Positions 40,435 through 49,777 are shown, counted from the stretch's first letter. The stretch: 64,000 bases of DNA from Aridibaculum aurantiacum (GCF_017355875.1 NZ_JAFEWC010000003.1:563001-627000), one strand, 5' to 3'. Numbers and translations are program-made. The notes: generated by a model not told the origin, from the sequence alone.

Positions 40435-42573
40435 ATGCCAGAATTTGATACCGCACACGTAAAGAACGTTGTACTGCTGGGCCACTCCGGCAGTGGAAAA
40501 ACGACACTTGCTGAAAGCATGTTGTACGAAGCCGGCATGATACATAAACCCGGCAGTATAGAAGAAAAAAATACAGTAGCAGACTATACAGAACTGGAGA
40601 AGGAGCGAGGGAATTCCATCTTTTCAAAACTATTGCACACGCACTGGAAGGGATACAAAATCAATGTGCTTGACACACCCGGTTACGATGATTTTGCCGG
40701 GGAAGTAATCAGTGCTTTGCGTGTGGCCGATACAGGAGTGATGTTGCTGAATGCAAGTACAGGCGTAGAGGTGGGAACAGACATCATCTGGGAGTATATA
40801 CTCCAATTCAAAACACCCACCATTTTTGTTGTCAATCAATTAGATCATCCGCAGGCGGATTTCAATAAAACGGTACAGGAAGCGAAGAACCATTTTGGTA
40901 AAAATGTAGTGCTGGTGCAATACCCGGTCAATGTAGGTCTTGGTTTCAATGCTATCATTGATGTATTGAATATGGTAATGTACCAGTACAAGGATGGAGA
41001 GCGGAAGCCGCATAAACTACCTATTCCAGAAGAAGAAAGAGCACGTGCAGAAGAGCTGCACAAGGAGCTGATAGAAGCCATTGCCAGCAACGATGAAACG
41101 CTAATGGAAACATATTTTGATAAAGGTGAGCTAACAGAAGATGAGATGCGTGCCGGTCTACATCTTTCCATGGTTCGTCACGACTTGTTCCCCGTTTTTT
41201 GTCTGTCAGCAAAACAGCACCGTGGTGTGGCAAGGCTGATGGGGTACATAGATAATGTTTGTCCTCCCTCCAATGAAATGCCACCACAGATCACCCGCAA
41301 AGGCGAGCTATTGCCATGTGATAGTAGTGGTCCTGCTTGCTTGTTCATTTTTAAAACGGTGACAGAACCACATGTAGGTGATCTTAGTTACTTCAAGGTT
41401 TATTCTGGTGTTGTAAAGGCAGGAATGGAACTGGTAAATGAGAATACCGCTGTGACAGAAAAGCTCAACCAGTTGTTTGTTATAGAAGGGAATAAAAGAA
41501 TACCTGTACAGGAACTGGTAGCAGGTGATATTGGAGCCACTTTAAAATTGCGAAACACCCACACCAACAACACGCTACACGAAAAGGGCAAGAACCTGGA
41601 ACTGGAACCAATTGTTTTTCCTGAACCTAAGCTGAGTATAGCCATTGCCAATAACAAAAAAGGTGAAGAAGAAAAGCTAGCCACTGTTCTACACCAGCTA
41701 CAAGAAGAGGATCCTAGTATACAAGTAGAAGTTTCAACTGAAATTGGACAAACGCTACTGCATTGCCAGGGAGATATGCACCTGGCAATAATCAAGTGGA
41801 AGCTGCAGCACTTGTTTCACCTGGATGTACTGTTCACTAAACCACGCATTTCATATCGTGAGACCATACGTAGTGAAGCAGAAGCCACGTATAGACACAA
41901 GAAACAATCGGGTGGTGCCGGACAATTTGGTGAAGTAACACTTCGTATAGAACCATGGAAGGAAGATATGCCTGAGCCTCACGGGCTGACTGTTAGGGGC
42001 AAGGAGGTGCATGAACTGCCATGGGGTGGAAAACTGGTTTATTACAATTGTATTGTAGGAGGTGTAATTGACACTCGTTTCTTGCCATCCATTTACAAAG
42101 GGATTATGGAGCGGATGCAGCAAGGGCCTCTTACCGGTTCTTTTGTACGCGATATAAGAGTATGTGTATTTGATGGAAAGATGCACCCGGTGGACAGCAA
42201 CGATATGGCTTTTAAATCGGCAGGTATGATGGCTTTTAAAGAAGCATTTCAGAAGGCTGATCCGCAACTGTTAGAACCTGTTTATTATGTAGAAGTTCGT
42301 TGCCCTGAAGATCTTACTGGTAATGTAATGGGCGACCTTCAAATGCGCCGTGGCATGGTGGAGGGTATGGAAACAGAAGGTCATTTTACTGTTATTCATG
42401 CTAAAGTACCGCATGCAGAGCTTTACCAGTATGCTTCTGCCTTACGTGGTCTTACCCAGGGCAGGGCTCGTTTTAAAATGAAATTTGATCATTATGCTCC
42501 TGTTTCAGGTGAGCTGCAACGCAGGTTGACTGAAGCATACAGGAAGGAAGGTGTAGAAGCAGTGGCAGTTTAA
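40435..42573 (+). CDS. EF-G paralog (EF-G2-like) with altered GTPase motifs
   Basis: The 712-residue protein has the full five-domain EF-G layout, but its G motifs differ from the true EF-G upstream: P-loop GHSGSGKT (16-23) instead of [17 protein letters not shown] in switch I; DTPGYDDF (80-87), where Tyr84 replaces the catalytic His; and NQLD (134-137) instead of NKMD. The C-terminal GGAGQFGEV and RGLTQGRARF regions are conserved. This pattern is that of the EF-G2 group, some of whose members (in mycobacteria and in Bacteroides) were reported to lack ribosome-stimulated GTP hydrolysis. An alternative or regulatory translocase is likely, but activity here is untested. Confidence 0.9.
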   Translation: MPEFDTAHVKNVVLLGHSGSGKTTLAESMLYEAGMIHKPGSIEEKNTVADYTELEKERGNSIFSKLLHTHWKGYKINVLDTPGYDDFAGEVISALRVADTGVMLLNASTGVEVGTDIIWEYILQFKTPTIFVVNQLDHPQADFNKTVQEAKNHFGKNVVLVQYPVNVGLGFNAIIDVLNMVMYQYKDGERKPHKLPIPEEERARAEELHKELIEAIASNDETLMETYFDKGELTEDEMRAGLHLSMVRHDLFPVFCLSAKQHRGVARLMGYIDNVCPPSNEMPPQITRKGELLPCDSSGPACLFIFKTVTEPHVGDLSYFKVYSGVVKAGMELVNENTAVTEKLNQLFVIEGNKRIPVQELVAGDIGATLKLRNTHTNNTLHEKGKNLELEPIVFPEPKLSIAIANNKKGEEEKLATVLHQLQEEDPSIQVEVSTEIGQTLLHCQGDMHLAIIKWKLQHLFHLDVLFTKPRISYRETIRSEAEATYRHKKQSGGAGQFGEVTLRIEPWKEDMPEPHGLTVRGKEVHELPWGGKLVYYNCIVGGVIDTRFLPSIYKGIMERMQQGPLTGSFVRDIRVCVFDGKMHPVDSNDMAFKSAGMMAFKEAFQKADPQLLEPVYYVEVRCPEDLTGNVMGDLQMRRGMVEGMETEGHFTVIHAKVPHAELYQYASALRGLTQGRARFKMKFDHYAPVSGELQRRLTEAYRKEGVEAVAV

Positions 42574-42599
42574 CAAGGAGCTACCGTTCAACAATATTC

Positions 42600-42625
42600 A
42601 ATACCTCTTCGGAGGTATTTTTATT
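42600..42625 (+). terminator. Terminator of the EF-G paralog
   Basis: AATACCTC and GAGGTATT pair perfectly around a TTCG tetraloop (C-TTCG-G), followed by TTTATTT. Confidence 0.85.
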
Positions 42626-42734
42626 TGAGCCTCTAATGTGTTCTTTTGAAGTTTAGTCCTTGTTGAATAAGAAATAACTTTTTTATACGTTCATTAAGTT
42701 CATTTTAATAATCAAAAACACACAGATGGTTCAC

Positions 42735-44114
42735 ATGAAAAAGATAGTTTTTTTATCGGCACTGGCACTGGCAACTTTTGTTGCTGGAGCACAAGATTTT
42801 CCTGGATTCAGAGTTGGTAACTATACAGGCGTAAACGGCGTCTTCTTCAATCCTGCTAACATTGCGGATAGCCGTTACCGGTTCGATATCAACCTGTTTT
42901 CTGTATCAACCATGGTTGGTCAAAACCAGGCTGCCTTCAAATTGAGCGACATCAATACTTTCGACAGCGATAAGCTGAGTGACAACTTGTTTTCTGGCGG
43001 CGAAGGAAATGTGAATGCACTGGTAAGTGCTAATGTGCAAGGGCCGTCCTTCATGTTCAATCTCAACAAGAAGTCAACTATTGCGGTTACTACCCGTGCA
43101 CGGGCAATGGTAAATGTGGTTGATATCAATGGGAAGTTATTGCAGAACATCATGAATGATCTGAATGCCAATGCTACTTTGCCATATTCCATCAACTCGA
43201 ATGATAATATGCGTGTTGCATTAAATGGATGGTCTGAAATAGGAGCTAGTTATGCTCGTGTTATTTCAGAAAAAGGACCGCATTTTCTAAAGGGTGGAGT
43301 TACATTGAAATATTTAGGCGGTGCAGGCAATGGATTTATAAATGTAGCAAACCTTAAGAGCACCATCAACCAGGATGCATTGGGCGATGTATACCTGAAC
43401 AATACTACCGGTCAAATTGCTGTTGGTTTTGGAGGTAAAAATCTTTCTGGCCTGGAAGCTTCCAACCTGCTGGCAATGGAAAGTAGCGGCTTTGGTGCCG
43501 ACCTTGGCTTTGTATATGAATACAGGCCAGCATCTGCAGGAAACGATGCCAACAAATACAAATTCAAAGTAGGCGTAGCATTGATGGATCTGGGTTCTGT
43601 TCGTTACAAAAAAGATATGGATCGCTCTGGTGCTTATAATCTTGACATCACCGGTTCTGAAAGATTTTATTTACGTGAGATCGAGAACGAAGATCTTGAG
43701 AACTACAACAGGTTCTTTAGGTCACGTCCTCAGTTCTTTACACCATCTGCTTCCAATAGTGAAACTTCTTATTCTGTTTCTCTTCCAAGCACTCTTAATG
43801 TGGATGTAGATTACCACATCAACAAAGGCTTCTATGTTAGTGCTTCAGGCTTGATTTCATTGATGAATAAGAGCAAAGTTGAAAACCCGATGTACTATTC
43901 CAGCTTTGCTGTTACACCCCGTGTAGAAGGAAGGATCTTTGGCGTATACCTGCCCATCAGTTATAATCAACTAACCAATCTTAATGCTGGTTTGTCATTG
44001 CGTATGGGGCCAGTATTCATTGGTTCTGGAAGTATAGTAAGCTTGCTGGTAGGGGAGTCTAAGCAAGCAGACGTACATATAGGTGTGCGTTTTGGCGGAT
44101 TAGTGAAAAAATAA
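42735..44114 (+). CDS. DUF5723 family outer-membrane protein
   Basis: The 459-residue protein (start at 42735; 42726 possible) has a signal peptide ending at AGAQ. Typical DUF5723 features follow: YTGVNGVFFNPANIADSRYRFDINLFSVS at the mature N-terminus, then a long series of beta strands with NP and GG turns, ending LRMGPVFIGSGSIVSLL and VRFGGLVKK. The family is Bacteroidota-specific and predicted to form an outer-membrane barrel like PorP/FadL-type proteins. Role unknown. Monocistronic, with a strong terminator. Confidence 0.82.
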   Translation: MKKIVFLSALALATFVAGAQDFPGFRVGNYTGVNGVFFNPANIADSRYRFDINLFSVSTMVGQNQAAFKLSDINTFDSDKLSDNLFSGGEGNVNALVSANVQGPSFMFNLNKKSTIAVTTRARAMVNVVDINGKLLQNIMNDLNANATLPYSINSNDNMRVALNGWSEIGASYARVISEKGPHFLKGGVTLKYLGGAGNGFINVANLKSTINQDALGDVYLNNTTGQIAVGFGGKNLSGLEASNLLAMESSGFGADLGFVYEYRPASAGNDANKYKFKVGVALMDLGSVRYKKDMDRSGAYNLDITGSERFYLREIENEDLENYNRFFRSRPQFFTPSASNSETSYSVSLPSTLNVDVDYHINKGFYVSASGLISLMNKSKVENPMYYSSFAVTPRVEGRIFGVYLPISYNQLTNLNAGLSLRMGPVFIGSGSIVSLLVGESKQADVHIGVRFGGLVKK

Positions 44115-44135
44115 TTTATAGTTATCAAACCTAAA

Positions 44136-44172
44136 AGAACCTGCTGATCTTTCAGCAGGTTCTTGTTTTTTA
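44136..44172 (+). terminator. Terminator before the S10-spc cluster
   Basis: AGAACCTGCTGA (44136-44147) and TCAGCAGGTTCT (44152-44163) form a perfect twelve-pair stem with loop TCTT, then a T-rich tail. It separates the DUF5723 gene from the ribosomal promoter. Confidence 0.92.
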
Positions 44173-44289
44173 TATAGCTTTATGCTGTACAGAAATAGCT
44201 GTATCATTAAGCGCAGCTTAAAGAACAGCAGGAGTGGCAGCTTTTTTGCATAATTTTTGTCTTTTTCTACAACTTTTCTACAAAAATTG

Positions 44290-44320
44290 TTGGCTGCTAT
44301 AGTGCAACCTCTTACCTTTG
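44290..44320 (+). promoter_or_regulatory. Promoter of the S10-spc ribosomal protein cluster
   Basis: TTG at 44290-44292, a 20-bp spacer, then TACCTTTG at 44313-44320, followed by CGCTCCCAA. The -7 region and its downstream extension are identical over 17 bases to the rpsF promoter. The rpsJ ATG is at 44351, giving a leader of roughly 25 nt. Confidence 0.8.
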
Positions 44321-44350
44321 CGCTCCCAATCACAAAATTGGGTACCGATT

Positions 44351-44656
44351 ATGTCCCAGAGAATCAGAATTAAATTACAGTCTTACGATCACAATTTGGT
44401 AGATAAATCTGCTGAGAAGATCGTAAAAACAGTTCGTAGTACAGGTGCAGTAGTTACAGGTCCTATTCCTCTTCCTACTCAAAAGAAAATCTTCACTGTA
44501 TTGCGTTCACCACACGTTAATAAGAAGGCTCGTGAGCAGTTCCAACTGTGTACTCACAAGAGGTTGTTAGATATTTATACTTCAAGCAGCCGTACTGTAG
44601 ATGCTCTAAGTAAGTTAGATCTGCCTTCTGGAGTAGAAGTAGAGATCAAAGCATAA
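44351..44656 (+). CDS. rpsJ: 30S ribosomal protein uS10
   Basis: The 101-residue protein opens [17 protein letters not shown] and contains [28 protein letters not shown] and [12 protein letters not shown], the uS10 signature. It is the first gene of the S10-spc cluster. The longer frame from 44318 overlaps the promoter and is rejected. A 360-bp gap separates it from rplC, which is unusual. Confidence 0.97.
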   Translation: MSQRIRIKLQSYDHNLVDKSAEKIVKTVRSTGAVVTGPIPLPTQKKIFTVLRSPHVNKKAREQFQLCTHKRLLDIYTSSSRTVDALSKLDLPSGVEVEIKA

Positions 44657-45016
44657 GGCTTTGCCAGAATTGTCTGGGCCAGTTTACTGGTAACATTTAG
44701 TTCTTTTTTAAATCGGGTTCTTATTTACCAACTAAATGGTAAAATGAATAACCTGGTATTTCATCTGCGAAAACTGTTGGTGCAGGAATAAGCAGCGCTG
44801 AAACATTTGAAATTTTCATTCTTCAACAAGTGTTGAAGGCAAACATATGAACAAGCCCTTCGAGGTTTGTTTACCTCCGGTACTTCCCCTTCTGCTTTGG
44901 CAGGATACTCAGGAAAAGGTCGGCGGCAAACAGAGGATTGAAATCCTTCTTTTGTCCACCAAACAAAAGAAATAAAAAGGATTGTCCTTACACCATCGGG
45001 GCATAAACCACAAACA
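44657..45016 (+). other. Structured rpsJ-rplC intercistronic region
   Basis: This 360-bp gap holds no supported gene. Several hairpins are visible: TTTACCA/TGGTAAA (44724-44743), CTTCAAC/GTTGAAG with loop AAGT (44821-44838), GAGGT/ACCTC (around 44858-44873) and TTCTTTTGT/ACAAAAGAA (44947-44971), the last 45 bp before rplC. It differs from the other gaps in the cluster, which hold word-repeats. In enterobacteria L4 regulates the S10 operon through its leader; a comparable control region here is an inference. Confidence 0.5.
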
Positions 45017-45634
45017 ATGAAAGGTATTATTGGTAAAAAGATCGGGATGACCAGCATCTTCGGCACCGATGGTAAGCAAACAGCTTGCACCATCATCGAA
45101 GCTGGTCCGTGCCTGGTAACCCAGGTGAAAACGCAGGAAACTGACGGTTACAACGCTCTTCAGATCGCTTACGGCGACAAGAAAGAAAAGAACTCCACAA
45201 AGGCCGAAATCAATCACTTTGCAAAGGCCAACACTACCGCTAAACGCGTAGTAAAAGAATTAAGAAACTCCTCTCTGGAAAAAGCACTTGGTGAATCAAT
45301 TACCGTTGACATTTTTGCTGAAGGCGAGAATGTAGAAGTAGTAGGTACTACAAAAGGTAAAGGTTTCCAGGGTGTTGTTAAGCGTCATGGCTTCCATGGT
45401 GTGGGTGAGGCTTCTCACGGACAACACGATCGTCAAAGAGCTCCAGGTTCTGTAGGTGGATCATCATATCCTTCACGAGTTTTTAAAGGTATGCGCATGG
45501 CTGGCCGTATGGGTCAAGACCGCGTGAAGGTGAAAGGACTGAAAATCGTTAAGATCTTCCCTGAAAAGAATTACATATTAATCAGTGGTTCAGTTCCTGG
45601 CCACAATGGTTCCATCGTTTTAATTCAGAAATAA
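45017..45634 (+). CDS. rplC: 50S ribosomal protein uL3
   Basis: The 205-residue protein begins [16 protein letters not shown] and carries the long uL3 loop [18 protein letters not shown] followed by [15 protein letters not shown], which reaches the peptidyl-transferase centre. The C-terminus [13 protein letters not shown] is standard. It lies 2 bp before rplD. Confidence 0.97.
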   Translation: MKGIIGKKIGMTSIFGTDGKQTACTIIEAGPCLVTQVKTQETDGYNALQIAYGDKKEKNSTKAEINHFAKANTTAKRVVKELRNSSLEKALGESITVDIFAEGENVEVVGTTKGKGFQGVVKRHGFHGVGEASHGQHDRQRAPGSVGGSSYPSRVFKGMRMAGRMGQDRVKVKGLKIVKIFPEKNYILISGSVPGHNGSIVLIQK

Positions 45635-45636
45635 TT

Positions 45637-46275
45637 ATGCAACTAGATATTTTCAATATAAAAGGCGAAAAGACCGGTAGAACTATTGAACTTCCGGAAG
45701 AGATCTTTGGTGCTGAGCCAAATGAGCATGTCGTTTACCTTGCTGTAAAGCAATATTTAGCTGCAGCTCGCCAGGGTACACACAAAGTAAAAACCCGTGC
45801 TGAAGTACAAGGTGCAAGCCGCAAACTTCATAAGCAAAAGGGAACTGGTGGTAGCCGTAAAGGTAACATCCGTAACCCTCTATACAAAGGTGGTGGTACT
45901 ATCTTCGGACCTAAACCTCACCGTTACGATATTAAGTTGAACCGTAAAGTGAAAGATCTTGCTAAGATCAGTGCACTTTCTGCTAAGGCTAAGGAGAATT
46001 CAATTGTAGTTATCGAAGACATCAACTTCGCTACACCTAAAACAAAAGAATTTACCACTGTGATGAGTGCTTTGAATGTAGATGGTAAAAAAGCTCTTTT
46101 TGTTATACCTGAATACAACGAAGCATTATACCTGAGCAGCAGAAACATTCCTAATGCTGATACAGCTTTACTAAGCGACATCAACACTTACGAGATTGTA
46201 AATGCAGATGTACTGGTATTTACCGAAGGTGCAGCAAAAATACTAACAGAAGCTGACGCAGAGGTAGCAGCATAA
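45637..46275 (+). CDS. rplD: 50S ribosomal protein uL4
   Basis: The 212-residue protein has the uL4 tunnel-loop sequence VKTRAEVQGASRKLHKQKGTG followed by GSRKGNIRNPLYKGGG and FGPKPH. In other bacteria uL4 is the autogenous regulator of the S10 operon; here the long structured gap upstream of rplC is the only obvious candidate target. Confidence 0.96.
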   Translation: MQLDIFNIKGEKTGRTIELPEEIFGAEPNEHVVYLAVKQYLAAARQGTHKVKTRAEVQGASRKLHKQKGTGGSRKGNIRNPLYKGGGTIFGPKPHRYDIKLNRKVKDLAKISALSAKAKENSIVVIEDINFATPKTKEFTTVMSALNVDGKKALFVIPEYNEALYLSSRNIPNADTALLSDINTYEIVNADVLVFTEGAAKILTEADAEVAA

Positions 46276-46300
46276 TTGACAACTATTCAAATTAAGAATA

Positions 46301-46600
46301 ATGAGACTCGCAGAAGTTTTAGTAAAGCCGATACTTACCGAAAAAGCAAATGCTCAGCAAGACAAGTTGAGGAGATATGCTTTCAAAGTGGCACGTAAAG
46401 CAAACAAGCTTGAGATAAAAAAAGCTATTGAAGAATTTTACGGTGTAACTGTTACAGATGTGAACACTTCTGTAGTACCAGGTAAAAACAAGACCCGCTA
46501 CACAAAAGCAGGTTTTGTAAAAGGCCAAAAGCCAGCTTACAAAAAAGCGTTGGTTACCGTAGCTGAAGGTGAAACAATTGACCTGTACGGAACTCTTTAG
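46301..46600 (+). CDS. rplW: 50S ribosomal protein uL23
   Basis: The 99-residue protein shows VLVKPILTEKANAQQDKLRRYAFKVARKANKLEIKKAIEEFYGV and the basic VVPGKNKTRYTKAGF loop of uL23, which lines the exit tunnel and docks SRP and trigger factor. Its stop codon begins the word TAGTAGTAAGTACTAAGT, also found at the end of fusA. Confidence 0.95.
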   Translation: MRLAEVLVKPILTEKANAQQDKLRRYAFKVARKANKLEIKKAIEEFYGVTVTDVNTSVVPGKNKTRYTKAGFVKGQKPAYKKALVTVAEGETIDLYGTL

Positions 46601-46626
46601 TAGTAAGTACTAAGTATTAAGTAACA
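46598..46626 (+). repeat. TAAGTACTAAGTATTAAGT word run after rplW
   Basis: Three AAGTA/AAGT words follow the rplW stop. The first 18 bases, TAGTAGTAAGTACTAAGT, are identical to the sequence spanning the stop codon of fusA (39631-39648). Confidence 0.55.
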
Positions 46627-46664
46627 CAAAGTATGGTCGGCAAGACCGCAAAAATTGCAATAAA

Positions 46665-47504
46665 ATGGCATTAAGAAAATACAAACCAACAACAGCAGGC
46701 ACCAGGTGGAGAATTGGTAACGCCTATGCTGAGATCACTTCCGATACTCCTGAAAAGAGTTTGCTTGAATCTAAGAAAAGAACTGGTGGTAGAAACTTCC
46801 AGGGTAGAAGAGCAATGAGGTACATCGGTGGTGGACACAAGAAGCAGTACCGTATCATCGATTTCAAGAGAAACAAATTTGATATCCCTGCTACTGTTGC
46901 AACTATAGAATACGATCCAAACCGTACTGCATTTATAGCCCTGCTAAACTATGCTGACGGTGAAAAAAGATACATCATTGCTCCGCAAGGACTACAGGTA
47001 GGTGCTACTATTGTTAGTGGTGCTACTGCTCCTCCGGATCTTGGTAACGCGCTTCCAATGAAGAACATGCCACTGGGTACTGTTATTCACAACGTAGAAA
47101 TGCAGCCAGGTCAGGGTGGTAAACTGGTAAGAAGTGCGGGTACATCTGCACAGCTTAGCAACAAAGAAGAAAGATACGCTGTACTGAAAATGCCAAGTGG
47201 TGAGCTGCGTAAAGTATTGATCAACTGTTTTGCTACAGTAGGTGTAGTAAGCAACAGCGATCATAGCTTGCAAAGCATGGGTAAAGCTGGCCGTAACGTA
47301 TGGAAAGGTATTCGCCCTCGCGTACGTGGTGTAGCTATGAACCCTGTAGATCACCCAATGGGTGGTGGTGAAGGTAGAGCATCTGGAGGTCAGCCTCGTA
47401 GCAGAACCGGTCAGTACTCTCGTGGTCTTAAGACACGTACCAAAGGAAAATCAAGCGATAAGCTGATCATCCAAAGAAGTAACGGTAAGAAACTGGCAAA
47501 ATAA
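46665..47504 (+). CDS. rplB: 50S ribosomal protein uL2
   Basis: The 279-residue protein is uL2, a 23S-binding protein essential for subunit association and the peptidyl-transferase centre. Landmarks are the [13 protein letters not shown] start, [47 protein letters not shown] and the C-terminal [17 protein letters not shown] with the conserved His. The downstream gap to rpsS holds a word-repeat hairpin. Confidence 0.97.
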   Translation: MALRKYKPTTAGTRWRIGNAYAEITSDTPEKSLLESKKRTGGRNFQGRRAMRYIGGGHKKQYRIIDFKRNKFDIPATVATIEYDPNRTAFIALLNYADGEKRYIIAPQGLQVGATIVSGATAPPDLGNALPMKNMPLGTVIHNVEMQPGQGGKLVRSAGTSAQLSNKEERYAVLKMPSGELRKVLINCFATVGVVSNSDHSLQSMGKAGRNVWKGIRPRVRGVAMNPVDHPMGGGEGRASGGQPRSRTGQYSRGLKTRTKGKSSDKLIIQRSNGKKLAK

Positions 47505-47588
47505 AATTTGAAAATGTGGCAATTTGAAAATTTGAAAATGGTTTTCAAATCACAAAAACAAAGATCATTTTCAAATTTTCGAATTCTC
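47505..47588. repeat. Inverted word-repeat, rplB-rpsS gap (AATTTGAAA)
   Basis: Left words AATTTGAAAATG, AATTTGAAAATTTGAAAATG (to 47540). Right arm CATTTTCAAATTTTCGAATT (47566-47585) is their near reverse complement, with about 90 percent pairing over 20 bases. The element fills the gap except for about 18 bp before the rpsS ATG. Confidence 0.75.
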
Positions 47589-47606
47589 TAATCAACTAAT
47601 TATAAC

Positions 47607-47876
47607 ATGGCTCGTTCGATTAAAAAAGGTCCTTATGTAGCTGCTAAGCTGGAAAGCAAAGTGGTTGCTATCAACGAAGGTTCAGCTAAGAAATCAGTTA
47701 TCAAAACCTGGTCTCGCCGCTCTACCATAACCCCTGACTTTGTGGGACATACATTCGCTGTTCACAATGGTAACAAATTCATTCCTGTGTACGTAACCGA
47801 ATTTATGGTAGGTCACAAACTGGGCGAATTTGCACCAACCCGCAACTTCAAAGGACACTCTAACAAGAAAAATTAA
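47607..47876 (+). CDS. rpsS: 30S ribosomal protein uS19
   Basis: The 89-residue protein is uS19: [59 protein letters not shown] and FKGHSNKK. It binds 16S rRNA in the head with uS13. It is cotranscribed between rplB and rplV. Confidence 0.97.
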   Translation: MARSIKKGPYVAAKLESKVVAINEGSAKKSVIKTWSRRSTITPDFVGHTFAVHNGNKFIPVYVTEFMVGHKLGEFAPTRNFKGHSNKKN

Positions 47877-47880
47877 AATC

Positions 47881-47954
47881 GTTGAACGTTTAAAGTTTAA
47901 AGTCTAAAGTTGAAAGAACTTAACCTTAAACTCTAAACCTTAAACTTGAAACTG
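47881..47954. repeat. Inverted word-repeat, rpsS-rplV gap (TTTAAAGT)
   Basis: Left arm words CGTTTAAAGTTTAAAGTCTAA; right arm words CCTTAAACTCTAAACCTTAAA. The arms are imperfect reverse complements around GAAAGAA. It ends 7 bp before the rplV ATG. Confidence 0.75.
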
Positions 47955-47961
47955 AATACAA

Positions 47962-48306
47962 ATGGAAGCAGTAGCAAAATTGAGAAATCAGCCGACATCG
48001 CCACGCAAAATGCGTTTGCTGGCAGATCTTATCCGCGGCATGTCTGTTGAAAATGCCCTTGCAACTTTGGAACATCATCCAAAGCACCCGGCAACACCAC
48101 TAGGTAAGTTGCTGAAGAGCGCAATCAATAACTGGGAGCAAAAGAATGAAGGTACTAGTGCCGCAGATGCTAACCTGGTAGTAAAAACAATATTTGTTGA
48201 TGGAGCCCGCACTTTGCGTCGTATGCGTCCAGCACCTCAGGGTCGTGGATACAGAATTCGTAAGCGTAGCAACCACGTAACGATCATTGTAGATTCAAAA
48301 AACTAA
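47962..48306 (+). CDS. rplV: 50S ribosomal protein uL22
   Basis: The 114-residue protein shows the uL22 core: [19 protein letters not shown], a central helix with [13 protein letters not shown], and the C-terminal loop [23 protein letters not shown] that lines the exit tunnel. Order and length fit the S10 operon. Confidence 0.96.
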   Translation: MEAVAKLRNQPTSPRKMRLLADLIRGMSVENALATLEHHPKHPATPLGKLLKSAINNWEQKNEGTSAADANLVVKTIFVDGARTLRRMRPAPQGRGYRIRKRSNHVTIIVDSKN

Positions 48307-48330
48307 TCGTAAAACTTTTATAACCATTAT

Positions 48331-49140
48331 ATGGGTCAGAAAACAAATCCTGTTGGTGCAAGGTTAGGTATCATCCGCGGATGGGAGAGTAACTGGTACG
48401 GTAATCACAAAGATTACGCAAACAAGTTGATTGAAGATCACAAGATCAGAACTTACCTGAATGCTCGTATCAACAAAGGTGGTATTGCTAAAATAGTGAT
48501 AGAGCGTACCCTTGGTAAACTTATCATCACTATTCATACTTCTAAGCCAGGTATCATCATCGGTAAAGGTGGTGGCGAGGTAGACAGAATTAAAGAGGAG
48601 CTTAAGAAGCTGACTGGTAAAGAAGATGTTCAAATAAACATTCTTGAAATACGTCGTCCTGAGCTGGATGCAAACATTGTAGCTGATACAATTGCACGCC
48701 AGATCGAGAACCGTATCAACTATAAAAGAGCTATCAAAATGGCAATCGCTTCTGCACTTCGTATGGGTGCTGAAGGTATAAAGATAAAAGTTGGTGGCCG
48801 TTTGGGTGGTGCTGAAATCGCTCGTTCAGAAGAGATCAAACAAGGTCGTACACCATTGCATACTTTCCGTATGGATATTGATTATGCAAACGTATTTGCC
48901 CTTACTGTTTATGGAAAGATCGGTATCAAAGTATGGATCTGTAAAGGTGAAGTACTAGGTAAGCGCGAACTTAATCCAAACTTTGTTGGCGGTAAAGAAG
49001 GCGACAACAACAGGAGAGAAGGCGGACGTGGTGGAGACGACAGAGGTTTCCGCGGCGGCGATAGAAGAGATGGCGGTGGCCGTGGTGGCGACAGAAGAGA
49101 CAATGGACGCCAAGGTGGTGGTGGTGGTGGAAGAAGATAA
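48331..49140 (+). CDS. rpsC: 30S ribosomal protein uS3 with Gly/Arg/Asp-rich tail
   Basis: The first ~218 residues are standard uS3: [17 protein letters not shown], the KH-domain segment [20 protein letters not shown], and the C-domain [26 protein letters not shown]. An additional tail of about 51 residues (219-269) is made of GGR, GGD and RR-rich repeats (such as [16 protein letters not shown]) and ends GGGGGGRR. E. coli uS3 has 233 residues, so this tail is a clear extension at the mRNA entry side. Confidence 0.96.
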   Translation: MGQKTNPVGARLGIIRGWESNWYGNHKDYANKLIEDHKIRTYLNARINKGGIAKIVIERTLGKLIITIHTSKPGIIIGKGGGEVDRIKEELKKLTGKEDVQINILEIRRPELDANIVADTIARQIENRINYKRAIKMAIASALRMGAEGIKIKVGGRLGGAEIARSEEIKQGRTPLHTFRMDIDYANVFALTVYGKIGIKVWICKGEVLGKRELNPNFVGGKEGDNNRREGGRGGDDRGFRGGDRRDGGGRGGDRRDNGRQGGGGGGRR

Positions 49141-49207
49141 GAGATACCTCTTACTCACCCCGCACACGAAGACCCGATAAGGGTACATTAAAAATAAATA
49201 TTGACAA

Positions 49208-49258
49208 GATTGAAGTGTAAGACCCCGAAACTTCAATTCAGAAACTCGAAACTTAATA
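49208..49258. repeat. Inverted word-repeat, rpsC-rplP gap (GAAACTTCAA)
   Basis: Left TTGAAGT (49210-49216) faces ACTTCAA and then GAAACTCGAAACTTAA words. It is shorter and less symmetric than others in the cluster but of the same style, ending about 4 bp before the rplP ATG. Confidence 0.5.
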
Positions 49259-49261
49259 AAG

Positions 49262-49681
49262 ATGTTACAGCCGAAAAGAACGAAGCACAGAAAAATGCAG
49301 AAAGGGCGCATGAAGGGCGATACCAAGCGTGGTGCAACCTTAGCCTTTGGCTCGTTTGGTTTGAAAGCATTAGACTCCGTTTGGTTAACTAACCGCCAGA
49401 TAGAATCTGCCCGCCAGGCAATGACCCGTTCAATGAAAAGAGAAGGTAATGTTTGGATCCGCGTTTTCCCTGATAAAGTAATTACTCACAAGCCTGCAGA
49501 GGTAAGGATGGGTAAGGGTAAAGGTAACCCGGAATATTGGGCTGCTGTGGTACAACCAGGCCGTATCATTTTTGAAGCGGATGGCGTATCAGAAGAAGTT
49601 GCAAAGGCAGCATTTGCACTTGCAGCTCAAAAGCTACCAATCATGACCAAGTTTGTAGTTCGCAGAGAATTGCAGGGATAA
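49262..49681 (+). CDS. rplP: 50S ribosomal protein uL16
   Basis: The 139-residue protein is uL16: [70 protein letters not shown] and the conserved terminal helix. It contacts A-site tRNA and 23S rRNA. Confidence 0.97.
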   Translation: MLQPKRTKHRKMQKGRMKGDTKRGATLAFGSFGLKALDSVWLTNRQIESARQAMTRSMKREGNVWIRVFPDKVITHKPAEVRMGKGKGNPEYWAAVVQPGRIIFEADGVSEEVAKAAFALAAQKLPIMTKFVVRRELQG

Positions 49682-49690
49682 TACAATATG

Positions 49691-49769
49691 CTAATTAGCT
49701 AATTTGAAAATTTGAAAATGCGATAGCGTCTTCAATATCAAATTTTCAAATTCTCAAATTTTCAAATTA
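49691..49769. repeat. Inverted word-repeat, rplP-rpmC gap (AATTTGAAA)
   Basis: Left arm AATTTGAAAATTTGAAAATG (49701-49720) and right arm CAAATTTTCAAATTCTCAAA-type words (49739-49767) are reverse complements of a common word. The same word is used in the rplB-rpsS gap. A CGATAGCG loop region lies between. It ends 8 bp before the rpmC ATG. Confidence 0.75.
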
Positions 49770-49777
49770 AACACACA

